Below are positions 54,380 to 60,592 of a stretch of 60,592 nucleotides of DNA, one piece after another. Made by a program: the position numbers and the translations under genes. Numbering within the stretch: position 1 is the first letter of the stretch; each line of letters starts with the position of its first letter. The notes under the pieces were generated by a model. That model did no database searches, was not told the DNA's origin, and saw only the letters and a program-made list of their open reading frames with translations. This stretch comes from a virus, in IMG/VR virus record IMGVR_UViG_3300024507_000435, positions 1-60,592 of that record, one strand, 5' to 3'.

Positions 54380-54567
54380 TTTTTCTCCTTATAATCATTT
54401 ATATAAAATCCAGAACCATTAAATTTAATACCACAGGCACTAGGAATTTTTTTAATAAAACACTCAACATTTTCGCATCCTGGATAACGAGTAATATCTT
54501 CATCCATTTTTAAAATCATCTCAAACTCTTTATTGCATACTTGGCATTTAAAGTCATAGATTGGCAT
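54376..54567 (-). CDS. FmdB-type zinc-ribbon protein
   Basis: 63 residues from MPIYDFKCQVCNKEFEMILK. CxxC plus a second Cys pair (YPGCENVEC) form a zinc ribbon of the FmdB family, usually thought regulatory. 4-nt overlap with the secreted protein gene, 14-nt overlap with the cREC-like gene. Confidence 0.8.
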   Translation of the reverse strand: MPIYDFKCQVCNKEFEMILKMDEDITRYPGCENVECFIKKIPSACGIKFNGSGFYINDYKEKK

Positions 54568-54940
54568 ATTTAAAACCCTGAAAATATTTGTCAATATTTA
54601 AATAAGAAATATAATGACGTTTTGGATTTTGAGTTCCATAATGTTCTGCGATAACTTCACACATTCGTTCAGAACCAACAGGATTTAAGGAATGAACTAT
54701 ACACAATTTTGTAGGCCAACGATTATTCTCTTTCATCCAAAGAACAAAATCATAACCAGTTTTTTCTACATAATCTTCTGGCTTTACATGTCCATAATGC
54801 TCATATGCAAGATCATGATCTAACCATGCTTCTTCAATTTCATTTTCTTGCATAATGTTTACTGCTTCATCAAAATTTTTAGCAGTTTTCCAGTTTCCAA
54901 TAAAAGGACACTTTCTAACATCATCTAACCAAAGTTTCAT
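54554..54940 (-). CDS. cREC-like receiver-domain protein
   Basis: 128 residues. MKLWLDDVRKCP, EAWLDHDLAYEHYG, TGYDFVLWMKENNRWP, VHSLNPVGSERM fit the 'cyclic-phosphate processing receiver' (cREC) family: acidic pocket D6/D7, LDHDL and the HSxNPxG motif. The family is predicted, not proven, to process 2',3'-cyclic phosphate ends in RNA repair. This would fit with PseT and RNA ligase 1 in this genome. Confidence 0.76.
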   Translation of the reverse strand: MKLWLDDVRKCPFIGNWKTAKNFDEAVNIMQENEIEEAWLDHDLAYEHYGHVKPEDYVEKTGYDFVLWMKENNRWPTKLCIVHSLNPVGSERMCEVIAEHYGTQNPKRHYISYLNIDKYFQGFKYANL

Positions 54941-55191
54941 AAATACTCCGTCTTAATTACAGAATTACAATGTTCACAACGAACGTTCTTCTTGAATGTA
55001 ATATATTGTTGCGCTTCAAATGGACCTAATGCGTAATTCTCTGGAGAAAGTCTCTTTTTGTTGCCTTTAGAATCAATTCTATATGGAACATAATCCATAA
55101 TCAACGAACCATAATCGTCATCGTAAGATTCGTTAATCACTACATAAGTGACTTCTTCGCCATCTTCAATTCTTTTCTTTTCATTTATCAT
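54937..55191 (-). CDS. hypothetical protein with C-terminal CxxC, 84 aa
   Basis: MINEKKRIEDGEEVTYVVIN ... APYRIDSKG-like middle and KKNVRCEHCNSVIKTEYL at the end, a half zinc ribbon. 4-nt overlaps on both sides, so part of one operon with the SLOG-like and cREC-like genes. Confidence 0.68.
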   Translation of the reverse strand: MINEKKRIEDGEEVTYVVINESYDDDYGSLIMDYVPYRIDSKGNKKRLSPENYALGPFEAQQYITFKKNVRCEHCNSVIKTEYL

Positions 55192-55607
55192 ATTAAATAT
55201 AACTTATAATTAAGTATAGCTTGTTCTTCAGTCATAGTCAACTTCTTGAGAAACTTTTTTATAGTGTCTTCAGTTCCACCTTTTCTATCTGGAGAAACAA
55301 CTGCAATTAATATATCTGAATCTCTAGCAATTAGAGTATTTCTTGCATATGCAACTTTAGCATATGCGGTTTTATAAGATATACCAGAATCCATCAGTGT
55401 TTTTAAATTTTCTTGATTGGGATGGTGAATTGTGATAGGAACAAAATATACTTTAGCAAGAATTTCTGCAAAAAGATCTCCACCAGTTTTGCAACCACCA
55501 GAAATAATATTAACTTCAGAACAATCTATTTCTACTAATATATTCAAAAGCTTTTCAAAATCGGATGAAGAATTTCTTTTTCTTGAACCAATAATTCCAA
55601 TATTCAT
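55188..55607 (-). CDS. SLOG/DUF2493-like Rossmann-fold protein
   Basis: 139 residues. MNIGIIGSRKRNS, NIISGGCKTGGDLFAEILAK, YARNTLIARDSDILIAVVSP, RKGGTEDTIK. This G-S-R ... SGG-KTG-D ... GGT pattern is the nucleotide-binding site of the SLOG superfamily (YspA/DUF2493). Such proteins bind or process nucleotide signals, sometimes in anti-phage or counter-defence roles. A structured RNA lies directly upstream. Confidence 0.78.
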   Translation of the reverse strand: MNIGIIGSRKRNSSSDFEKLLNILVEIDCSEVNIISGGCKTGGDLFAEILAKVYFVPITIHHPNQENLKTLMDSGISYKTAYAKVAYARNTLIARDSDILIAVVSPDRKGGTEDTIKKFLKKLTMTEEQAILNYKLYLI

Positions 55608-55616
55608 AACTGTTTA

Positions 55617-55790
55617 ATGTCCCGTGATTGAGATGGCTCACGGGACCAGAAGCCTCATCGTTACCATAAGGTAACGAGCAACCTTAAAATTTATATTTGA
55701 GATTGTTATAAACATCCTTAGAAGTTATCTAGAAATTTCTAATTCTGTCTATTCGTGGTAGCCAATCTCATGCATACTTTTTAGACTCCT
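55617..55790 (-). ncRNA. structured leader/trailer RNA upstream of the SLOG-like gene
   Basis: On the minus strand TGAGATTG can pair with CAATCTCA about 60 nt later, or partly with the ATCTCA of the last hairpin. Then come CGTTACC-TTAT-GGTAACG and a 9-bp hairpin GTCCCGTGA/TCACGGGAC that ends 12 nt before the ATG. No ribosome binding site is visible. It may be a regulatory leader or a tRNA-transcript processing structure. Confidence 0.5.
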
Positions 55791-55794
55791 GTAT

Positions 55795-55880
55795 AACAAT
55801 GTCCTGGGGTCGAACCAGGGCCTCCGGATTTACAAAGGTTAGCTAACCGTTCCGGCGGTCTACCATTAACCTAACATCAC
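55795..55880 (-). tRNA. tRNA-like gene, probable tRNA-Tyr(GUA) with 15-nt anticodon-loop insert
   Basis: Everything but the anticodon loop is canonical: acceptor GTGATGT/ACATTGT (three G-U pairs), T8/A9, D-arm GGTT-AATGGTA-GACC, anticodon stem CCGGA/TCCGG, variable AGGC, T-arm CCTGG-TTCGACC-CCAGG. The loop has 22 nt instead of 7 and contains the palindrome GGTTAGCTAACC. It ends TGTAAA directly before the 3' stem, as in bacterial tRNA-Tyr (loop CTGTAAA). CCA is not encoded. It could also be a degenerate tRNA. Confidence 0.65.
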
Positions 55881-55904
55881 TATACGTCCATCAACCACAA
55901 TCTT

Positions 55905-55980
55905 TGGAGCTACGAGTCAGACTTGAACTGACAACCTACGGTTTACAAAACCGTTGCTCTACCAATTGAGCTATCATAGC
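55905..55980 (-). tRNA. tRNA-Thr(UGU)
   Basis: Acceptor GCTATGA/TCGTAGC, anticodon stem ACGGT/ACCGT with loop TTTGTAA, T-arm GTCAG-TTCAAGT-CTGAC, encoded CCA. Confidence 0.95.
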
Positions 55981-55993
55981 TTTACCATACAAC

Positions 55994-56024
55994 CATTATA
56001 CCTCGAAAGGAATTGAGAAGTCAA
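55994..56024 (-). promoter_or_regulatory. promoter of the tRNA-Thr/Tyr-like unit
   Basis: Minus strand: TTGACT, about 18 bp, TATAAT, then about 14 nt to the 5' end of tRNA-Thr. Confidence 0.7.
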
Positions 56025-56026
56025 TA

Positions 56027-56311
56027 CTACCAGTGAAAAACACCAAACTTTTTTTCACCGTTTGCATAAACCACTAAAACGTTTCCATCTTCAGCAAATT
56101 CAAGAGGATCACCCCAAAGAGACGGGACTTCATCACCAACTTCATAAGACAACTGACGGGACCAGCGATTATTACCACCGAAATAAACGCCATCTACTTC
56201 TAAAATACGCTTGTTCGCATCTTCGGCATTTTCCGCCTCAACAATAACAACTTTTGGTGGAGGCTTATCAATACCGAAAGAATTATTTTGTAGAAAGCTA
56301 AAGAATTTCAT
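56027..56311 (-). CDS. small conserved protein, paralog of 19252-19575
   Basis: 94 residues. MKFFSFLQNNSFG, VVIVEAENAEDANKRILEVD, VGDEVPSLWGDPLEF and VLVVYANGEKKFGVFHW align with the plus-strand copy 37 kb away. It lacks the CPCCG insert. Leaderless-type -10 box upstream. Confidence 0.78.
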   Translation of the reverse strand: MKFFSFLQNNSFGIDKPPPKVVIVEAENAEDANKRILEVDGVYFGGNNRWSRQLSYEVGDEVPSLWGDPLEFAEDGNVLVVYANGEKKFGVFHW

Positions 56312-56317
56312 ATATTC

Positions 56318-56323
56318 ATTATA
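56318..56323 (-). promoter_or_regulatory. -10 box, leaderless-type
   Basis: TATAAT on the minus strand with the ATG at 56311 after 6 nt; the -35 box is poor (AGCGAT). Confidence 0.55.
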
Positions 56324-56335
56324 CCTTAATAGCGA

Positions 56336-56497
56336 TCATGATCGCTTCTTTCGTTTACATGCACAATCACATAAACATTTCTTCACACACGGACATTTAT
56401 CTACACAACATCCATGCGGAGTACAAAACTTTGGAACATTTGCATTAACAAAATATCCAGAAAATAAAAAACTACACGCAAATAAAAAATATTTCAT
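56336..56497 (-). CDS. Cys-rich secreted mini-protein, 53 aa
   Basis: Signal peptide MKYFLFACSFLFSGYFVNA, then a 34-residue chain with nine Cys (FCTPHGCCVDKCPCVKKCLC then DCACKRKKRS). GAGGATAA ribosome binding site 4 nt before the ATG. Cys spacing suggests disulfides or metal clusters. It resembles no family I know; could be a periplasmic toxin-like, metal-binding or superinfection factor. Confidence 0.68.
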   Translation of the reverse strand: MKYFLFACSFLFSGYFVNANVPKFCTPHGCCVDKCPCVKKCLCDCACKRKKRS

Positions 56498-56591
56498 AAT
56501 TTATCCTCACTAATCTTGTTTGCGGATTTTTATAGTCTGCGAGTTTCTAATCTCTCCTTACCGTGGGTGACTATTGCCATGAGCCGCATCT

Positions 56592-56666
56592 TGGCTCTGG
56601 AAGTAGGACTCGAACCTACAACATTCTGGTTAACAGCCAGACGCTCTACCATTGAGCTATTCCAGA
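56592..56666 (-). tRNA. tRNA-Asn(GUU)
   Basis: Acceptor TCTGGAA/TTCCAGA, anticodon stem TCTGG/CCAGA with loop CTGTTAA, encoded CCA. Confidence 0.95.
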
Positions 56667-56672
56667 AAAATT

Positions 56673-56751
56673 TGGTAGGGAAAGTCGGATTCGAACCGAC
56701 GTGCTTCTGTTCCCAAAACAGACGAGATAAACCAGGCTCCTCTATTTCCCT
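56673..56751 (-). tRNA. tRNA-Pro(UGG)
   Basis: Acceptor AGGGAAA/TTTCCCT, anticodon stem TCTGT/ACAGA with loop TTTGGGA, T-arm GTCGG-TTCGAAT-CCGAC, encoded CCA. Confidence 0.95.
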
Positions 56752-56765
56752 ATGTTTATATATTT

Positions 56766-56795
56766 ATAATATCAAAAATTTTATGGTTTGTCAAG
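56766..56795 (-). promoter_or_regulatory. promoter of the tRNA-Pro/Asn unit
   Basis: Minus strand: TTGACA, 17 bp, TATTAT, then about 14 nt to tRNA-Pro. It overlaps the end of the next upstream gene. Confidence 0.75.
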
Positions 56796-56797
56796 TG

Positions 56798-57013
56798 CTA
56801 GAGGAAAATATTTTCATCAATTTCTTTTTCTTCTAGTGGACACCATTTTGGAAATTTTTCACCAATTCGCAAATCTACTTCTTTATTAACTTTTTTACAG
56901 AATCTAGAATCGCCTAAAGAATCTGTGAAATAAAAATCACATTGATAACATGAACCAATCATTCGTGAAGGAATAATTTGTTCAGGAATAACCTTAACTT
57001 TCTTTTGGTTCAT
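56798..57013 (-). CDS. small Cys-containing protein, 71 aa
   Basis: Start MNQKKVKVIPEQIIPSRMIG behind GGAGACAATT. CYQCDFYF ... RFCKKV ... KWCPLEE: four spaced Cys suggest a zinc site. Overlaps the phosphoesterase gene by 20 nt. Function unknown. Confidence 0.68.
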   Translation of the reverse strand: MNQKKVKVIPEQIIPSRMIGSCYQCDFYFTDSLGDSRFCKKVNKEVDLRIGEKFPKWCPLEEKEIDENIFL

Positions 57014-57527
57014 AATTGTCTCCATAATGTCTAGAAATAAAATCAACAAAAAAATCTAAATCAATTGGTGTATAATCACAATTTTCAACACACATATTGA
57101 ATTTTCTTGGGTGAAATTTTATTTTATCATGAATATGACCATACAGATAAAAATCATAGTATGGCTTATTAAATCTATTATCTTCTTCTGGATAGTGACA
57201 AAGATAAATTTGTTTATCCATGATATTTAATACTAGATCATTTTGTGATGTTTCAAACAAAGATTCGTCAATATATTTATCATGATTACCACGAATCAAA
57301 TGTATTTTTCCATTTAATTTCTCACGATAATTTTTTGAAACTTGATGTCCTGGACGACCAAAACAAAAATCACCAAGAAAATAAACAATATCATTTTCTG
57401 ATACACATTTGTTCCAATTATTTATTAGAACTTCATCCATTTGTTCTTTTGTTTGAAATGGTCTATTACAATATTTAATAATATTCTCATGACCAAAATG
57501 TGTATCAGAAATCACCCAACGTTTCAT
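56994..57527 (-). CDS. calcineurin-like metallophosphoesterase
   Basis: 177 residues with all metal motifs: DTHFGH, GDFCFG, RGNHDK, CHYP and YGHIHDK. Related to a phage-type phosphoesterase subgroup (single domain, about 170-180 aa). Substrate unknown; could be a nuclease or phosphatase in nucleotide or RNA-end metabolism. Confidence 0.88.
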   Translation of the reverse strand: MKRWVISDTHFGHENIIKYCNRPFQTKEQMDEVLINNWNKCVSENDIVYFLGDFCFGRPGHQVSKNYREKLNGKIHLIRGNHDKYIDESLFETSQNDLVLNIMDKQIYLCHYPEEDNRFNKPYYDFYLYGHIHDKIKFHPRKFNMCVENCDYTPIDLDFFVDFISRHYGDNYEPKES

Positions 57528-57528
57528 A

Positions 57529-57711
57529 TTAACCTATAATTACTTCAGTAACCAAACCATTTTCAACAGAAAGATTTAATCTGGCTGGATTATAATCATT
57601 TGTCAACATGAATGGGACACCATCAATATTTACAACTCTTGAAGGAATTTGATTTTCTTTTAAAAAATCTCTAACTTCATCAACATTTTTTCCAATTAAA
57701 TTCTCGTACAT
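57529..57711 (-). CDS. I78-inhibitor-like small protein, 60 aa
   Basis: MYENLIGKNVDEVRDFLKEN ... DYNPARLNLSVENGLVTEVI. The NPARLNLSVENG(L)VT-V pattern matches the potato-inhibitor-I/I78 fold (DxxPxRLNxxxD). It may inhibit a host protease, but phage members are uncharacterised. 1 nt spacing to the phosphoesterase gene. Confidence 0.7.
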   Translation of the reverse strand: MYENLIGKNVDEVRDFLKENQIPSRVVNIDGVPFMLTNDYNPARLNLSVENGLVTEVIIG

Positions 57712-57719
57712 ATTTCCTC

Positions 57720-57881
57720 TTAAAGAAGATCTACTTTACCATTTCTGTAACATTTCGCAACACCACGTTCAAGAAAGTGTAGATGGTAAATCCATTTTTC
57801 TCTCTCTAAAGCTACTCCTAATTTATAACAAAGATAACAAAGAATAACAGCTAGTGCAGTAAAAAATACAGGTGGTGACAT
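57720..57881 (-). CDS. small membrane protein, 53 aa
   Basis: MSPPVFFTALAVILCYLCYK then LGVALEREKWIYHLHFLERG. One N-terminal TM helix; GGAG ribosome binding site inside the pseT end. Function unknown. Confidence 0.62.
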   Translation of the reverse strand: MSPPVFFTALAVILCYLCYKLGVALEREKWIYHLHFLERGVAKCYRNGKVDLL

Positions 57882-58804
57882 TAGAACTCCAAATCTATTA
57901 ATCCACAATTAAAAACTGGAACATTTAATACTTTCCAACATTCTCTGATGACTTGTGGGCGATCATCAAAAACAGCAAATACATTATATTTATACTTGAT
58001 GAATTGATTGTACATATCCATTTTTACTTCTGAATCTCTACGACGATCATTTTCTTGTCTCATATGAAGTTCAACATTTAATCGAAAATCATCATATTCA
58101 TCATGATGATTCAGAACATAAAAGCCACATTTATCTTCTAGCCATTTAACAGTTTCAGTTGAACACTTTTCAGAACGTCCAGTAAAAATAAATATTTTAA
58201 AATTCGGATTGATCATCTTCAATGCCTTAACAGTCATTAAGACATGATTTCGAACATCGTCTTGATATACTTTATGTTCATCATAAGGTCCACGATCTTT
58301 CATTTGAGCAAGAGTACCATCAATATCAACAATAATACAATTATATAGTCGATTAGGTTCCCATTTTGGGAGATCACGATCAATCGGAGTTTTCATAAAT
58401 TTATCATACATATCACGAATTACCTTTTCTCCAACTTTCGCTTCACGCAAAGAATCACGGCGGATGCACTCTTCAAGAGGCACATGACGGAAATCTACCA
58501 ACTCAACTTCGAATCCAACATCAACACAAAAGTCTTTGATCTGCTGAAGCGTCTTTGGATTCAGGTGAGTGTTATCCACCACAACACTCATATTGTGTCC
58601 TGCTGCTTCTACAATCTTTGCTTTGCGAATCCACCGGACCTGTTTCTCGACTTCGCCAGTCCAATTCCGATGGCCTTCCTTCTCATAAATAAGTTCACGA
58701 ATGTCGTCGTTGTTCACACGAACAACGTTATTCGTTTTACAAAACTCTTTGGCCCAGGTCGTTTTCCCAGAAGCAGGAAGACCAATTGTAATATATGCTT
58801 TCAT
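57881..58804 (-). CDS. pseT: polynucleotide 5'-kinase / 3'-phosphatase
   Basis: 307 residues, the size of T4 PseT (301). Kinase domain with P-loop GLPASGKTT at 8-16 and VVVDNTHLN; HAD phosphatase domain with VDIDGTLA (D160, D162), FTGRSE and FDDRPQV. Converts 2',3'-cyclic-P/5'-OH ends to 3'-OH/5'-P for sealing by RNA ligase 1 (4860-5903). Own leaderless-type promoter. Confidence 0.95.
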   Translation of the reverse strand: MKAYITIGLPASGKTTWAKEFCKTNNVVRVNNDDIRELIYEKEGHRNWTGEVEKQVRWIRKAKIVEAAGHNMSVVVDNTHLNPKTLQQIKDFCVDVGFEVELVDFRHVPLEECIRRDSLREAKVGEKVIRDMYDKFMKTPIDRDLPKWEPNRLYNCIIVDIDGTLAQMKDRGPYDEHKVYQDDVRNHVLMTVKALKMINPNFKIFIFTGRSEKCSTETVKWLEDKCGFYVLNHHDEYDDFRLNVELHMRQENDRRRDSEVKMDMYNQFIKYKYNVFAVFDDRPQVIRECWKVLNVPVFNCGLIDLEF

Positions 58805-58810
58805 AATTTA

Positions 58811-58839
58811 ATTATACCAAAATTTTTAATTGTTGTCAA
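58811..58839 (-). promoter_or_regulatory. leaderless-type promoter of pseT
   Basis: Minus strand: TTGACA, 17 bp, TATAAT; the ATG at 58804 begins 6 nt after the -10 box. It starts 3 nt after tRNA-Gln. Confidence 0.85.
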
Positions 58840-58842
58840 GTT

Positions 58843-58916
58843 TGGCACCCGCTCCAGGATTCGAACCTAGACTAAATGAGTCAAAGTCATTTGTGCTGCC
58901 GTTACACTAAGCGGGT
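58843..58916 (-). tRNA. tRNA-Gln(UUG)
   Basis: Acceptor ACCCGCT/AGCGGGT, anticodon stem AATGA/TCATT with loop CTTTGAC, T-arm CTAGG-TTCGAAT-CCTGG, encoded CCA. Confidence 0.94.
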
Positions 58917-58927
58917 GTTTAAACTAT

Positions 58928-59983
58928 TTAGAAGGCAAAGAATTCCATAGGTTTCTTTTCAATCTTCTTTGTAAGAATTAACTTATTATTATCACTATCC
59001 AAATAGGTTACTTTACCTGAAGGATCAATTGAAATAATGTCACTAGGGTAAAAATATTGTGTATCAACATATTCACCATCATCAGTCTCATATCCAATAT
59101 AAACATCTTTAACAATAGGATTACCTGTAAATGTTTTTGTATATCCATCTGAACCAAAATGAATTGGATTATTTGGAATAAATTCAATATCATAAGTAAC
59201 TGCTGAACTAAATTCAGGTTTTGTATTGATTACCTTAATTACTTCAGGTGCAGTTTCATTATAACGATTCATTTCTTCAATCATAGCTTTTAGCATATCA
59301 AAATTAAATTGATGAAAGATTGAAGAAATATTACAAACAGAATTAATATTGTCTTTATTGATTAAATTTTCTTCACAATATTCACGAATAAAATTAATAT
59401 CAAGACCAGTAAAATCAATCATGTAGTAGATTCTACCTGGACGATTTCTCATGTTTGTGTCAACTCTGAACTTATCATTACATGTACAAATGAAAAGCTT
59501 TTTAGTAGGATAAACACCGTCAAAAAGTGTTAGAACTGCTTCTTGGTGTTCCTTTTCTGCATAAACTTTTTCAAATTCATCAAAAAAGATAATAGCAGGT
59601 TGTTGAATGGTCTGAATAAAAGCATTGAAACCATCACCAAACCAAGGTTGATTGATGATGATTGTAGGAATACCAAGTTCAGCAGCTTTAACTGAAATTG
59701 ACTTTGCTAGTAGTGTTTTACCTGAACCTTTTTCACCAGAAAGCATAACACCTGTAGAATTTGGTCTTTGATTAAAGGTGGTTAAAATTCTACTTGTGGT
59801 TTTTTCAACATCACCATATAACTTTTTGGGTAATGAAAAAGAATCAATCTGTTCTAGAGAATATTCTTTATTCATATTATCAAACTTAACGGTATAATTT
59901 CCAGGTGGAAGATTATTACTAATATCTAAGTTATTATTAGGCGTGACCCTGAAATTGTTACCATTCTTAATGAAAAAACTCAT
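58928..59983 (-). CDS. AAA-type ATPase, T4-like
   Basis: 351 residues. N-terminal adapter (1-60), Walker A GEKGSGKT at 83-90, Walker B IIFFDEFEK at 131-139, sensor-1 FICTCNDK, arginine finger NRPGR, and a beta-rich C-terminal domain (ending KPMEFFAF). A family of T4-like phages without assigned role, possibly a remodelling ATPase. AAAGGATAAATT ribosome binding site. Confidence 0.85.
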   Translation of the reverse strand: MSFFIKNGNNFRVTPNNNLDISNNLPPGNYTVKFDNMNKEYSLEQIDSFSLPKKLYGDVEKTTSRILTTFNQRPNSTGVMLSGEKGSGKTLLAKSISVKAAELGIPTIIINQPWFGDGFNAFIQTIQQPAIIFFDEFEKVYAEKEHQEAVLTLFDGVYPTKKLFICTCNDKFRVDTNMRNRPGRIYYMIDFTGLDINFIREYCEENLINKDNINSVCNISSIFHQFNFDMLKAMIEEMNRYNETAPEVIKVINTKPEFSSAVTYDIEFIPNNPIHFGSDGYTKTFTGNPIVKDVYIGYETDDGEYVDTQYFYPSDIISIDPSGKVTYLDSDNNKLILTKKIEKKPMEFFAF

Positions 59984-60003
59984 AATTTATCCTTTTTATT
60001 TTT

Positions 60004-60081
60004 TGGTTGGCGTGACTGGAATCGAACCAGTGACCTCAGACTTATCAGGTCTGCGCTCTAAACCAACTGAGCTACACGCCA
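60004..60081 (-). tRNA. tRNA-Ile(GAU)
   Basis: Acceptor TGGCGTG/CACGCCA, anticodon stem CAGAC/GTCTG with loop CTGATAA, encoded CCA. Confidence 0.95.
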
Positions 60082-60088
60082 TCACATT

Positions 60089-60117
60089 TTTATTGTACCA
60101 CTATAAACAACTTTTGT
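60089..60117 (-). promoter_or_regulatory. promoter of tRNA-Ile
   Basis: Minus strand: TTGACA, 17 bp, TACAAT, then about 7 nt to the 5' end of tRNA-Ile. Confidence 0.78.
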
Positions 60118-60127
60118 CAACTAAATT

Positions 60128-60217
60128 TGGCGGAAAATACAAGATTCGAACTTGTGCATCCCTTTCAGGATGACCACTGATTAGCAATCAGGTGCAATAC
60201 CACTCTGCCAATTTTCC
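60128..60217 (-). tRNA. tRNA-Ser(GCU)
   Basis: Class II tRNA with long variable arm; acceptor GGAAAAT/ATTTTCC, anticodon loop TTGCTAA, encoded CCA. Confidence 0.94.
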
Positions 60218-60219
60218 TT

Positions 60220-60414
<195 letters not shown>

Positions 60415-60417
60415 TTA

Positions 60418-60505
60418 TGGAGGAGAATGATAGCATCGAACTATTATCCCGTTAGAGATACTACGGTTTTCAAGACCGTGCGAGGAGCCAACCTCAGCAT
60501 TCTCC
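60418..60505 (-). tRNA. tRNA-Ser(UGA)
   Basis: Class II tRNA; acceptor GGAGAAT/ATTCTCC, anticodon stem ACGGT/ACCGT with loop CTTGAAA, encoded CCA. Confidence 0.94.
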
Positions 60506-60513
60506 TAAAATTT

Positions 60514-60589
60514 TGGAGCGAATGATCGGATTCGAACCGATACCAATGGTTTGGAAGACCAGTGTGCTACCATTAAACACCACACTCGC
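60514..60589 (-). tRNA. tRNA-Gly(UCC)
   Basis: Acceptor GCGAGTG/CATTCGC, anticodon loop CTTCCAA, T-arm ATCGG-TTCGAAT-CCGAT, encoded CCA. Confidence 0.95.
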
Positions 60590-60592
60590 ATA

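Noticed and set aside
55619-55690. Weak plus-strand likeness to 16S rRNA (GTCCCG ... AACGAGC.CAACC)
   Set aside because: Only short scattered matches, wrong strand relative to transcription, and the stems explain the sequence better.

Overview
This window is part of a large, AT-rich, T4-like lytic phage (myovirus) genome. The evidence is a T4-type core on the minus strand: family B DNA polymerase (gp43), UvsX recombinase, DnaB-type helicase (gp41), DnaG-type primase (gp61), NrdA/NrdB, ThyX, dUTPase, polynucleotide kinase/phosphatase (PseT), small terminase (gp16), Hsp20 and virion proteins, plus RNA ligase 1 and T4 RNase H on the plus strand. Many small proteins look like those of T4-like cyanophages. 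The host is not named by the sequence. A 1061-residue TonB-dependent receptor with a carboxypeptidase-like regulatory domain, and a secreted 339-residue protein, both resemble Acidobacteriota proteins, so an acidobacterial host is my best inference.

Layout. 1-3456 (+): tail of an unidentified gene, RNase H, a DUF6433-like protein and an SprT-like protease. 3437-4817 (-): two unknown genes. 4860-23507 (+): RNA ligase, UV-damage endonuclease, then about 50 small accessory genes with two tRNAs (Arg, Lys). 23508-23747: the two transcription directions converge on palindromes and terminators. 23748-54940 (-): RuvC-like nuclease, structural genes, nucleotide metabolism, replication, endolysin, the TonB receptor, Hsp20, dUTPase and a secreted protein. 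54937-60592 (-): RNA and stress genes mixed with nine tRNAs or tRNA-like genes and a remarkable structured RNA.

The left accessory region is an array of nearly single-gene transcription units, each with its own sigma70-like promoter (TTGACA, about 17 bp, TANNNT/GANNNT). In most units the ATG follows the -10 box by exactly 6 nt, so it sits at the predicted transcription start and the mRNAs should be leaderless. A second class has a short leader that begins with a hairpin of varying sequence but conserved position and carries an AAGGA Shine-Dalgarno sequence. Several -35 boxes lie in the loop of the terminator of the gene before. Six small genes here encode a shared N-terminal leader followed by a Ser-X dipeptide tract made of a TCTNGG hexanucleotide repeat.

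The strongest candidates for something undescribed are: (1) a stand-alone copy of the 23S rRNA GTPase-associated centre (L11/thiostrepton-binding domain, H42-H44) at 60220-60414, set between two tRNA-Ser genes and interrupted by a structured 130-nt insert; (2) a tRNA at 55795-55880 that folds perfectly except for a 22-nt anticodon loop, as if a tRNA-Tyr(GUA) carried a 15-nt insert; (3) the leaderless gene array; (4) the Ser-X repeat family; and (5) a phage-encoded TonB-dependent receptor. RNA ligase 1, PseT and a cREC-like protein make up an RNA-repair set that could act on such RNAs.

All family assignments rest on motif recognition and memory; no database search was run.
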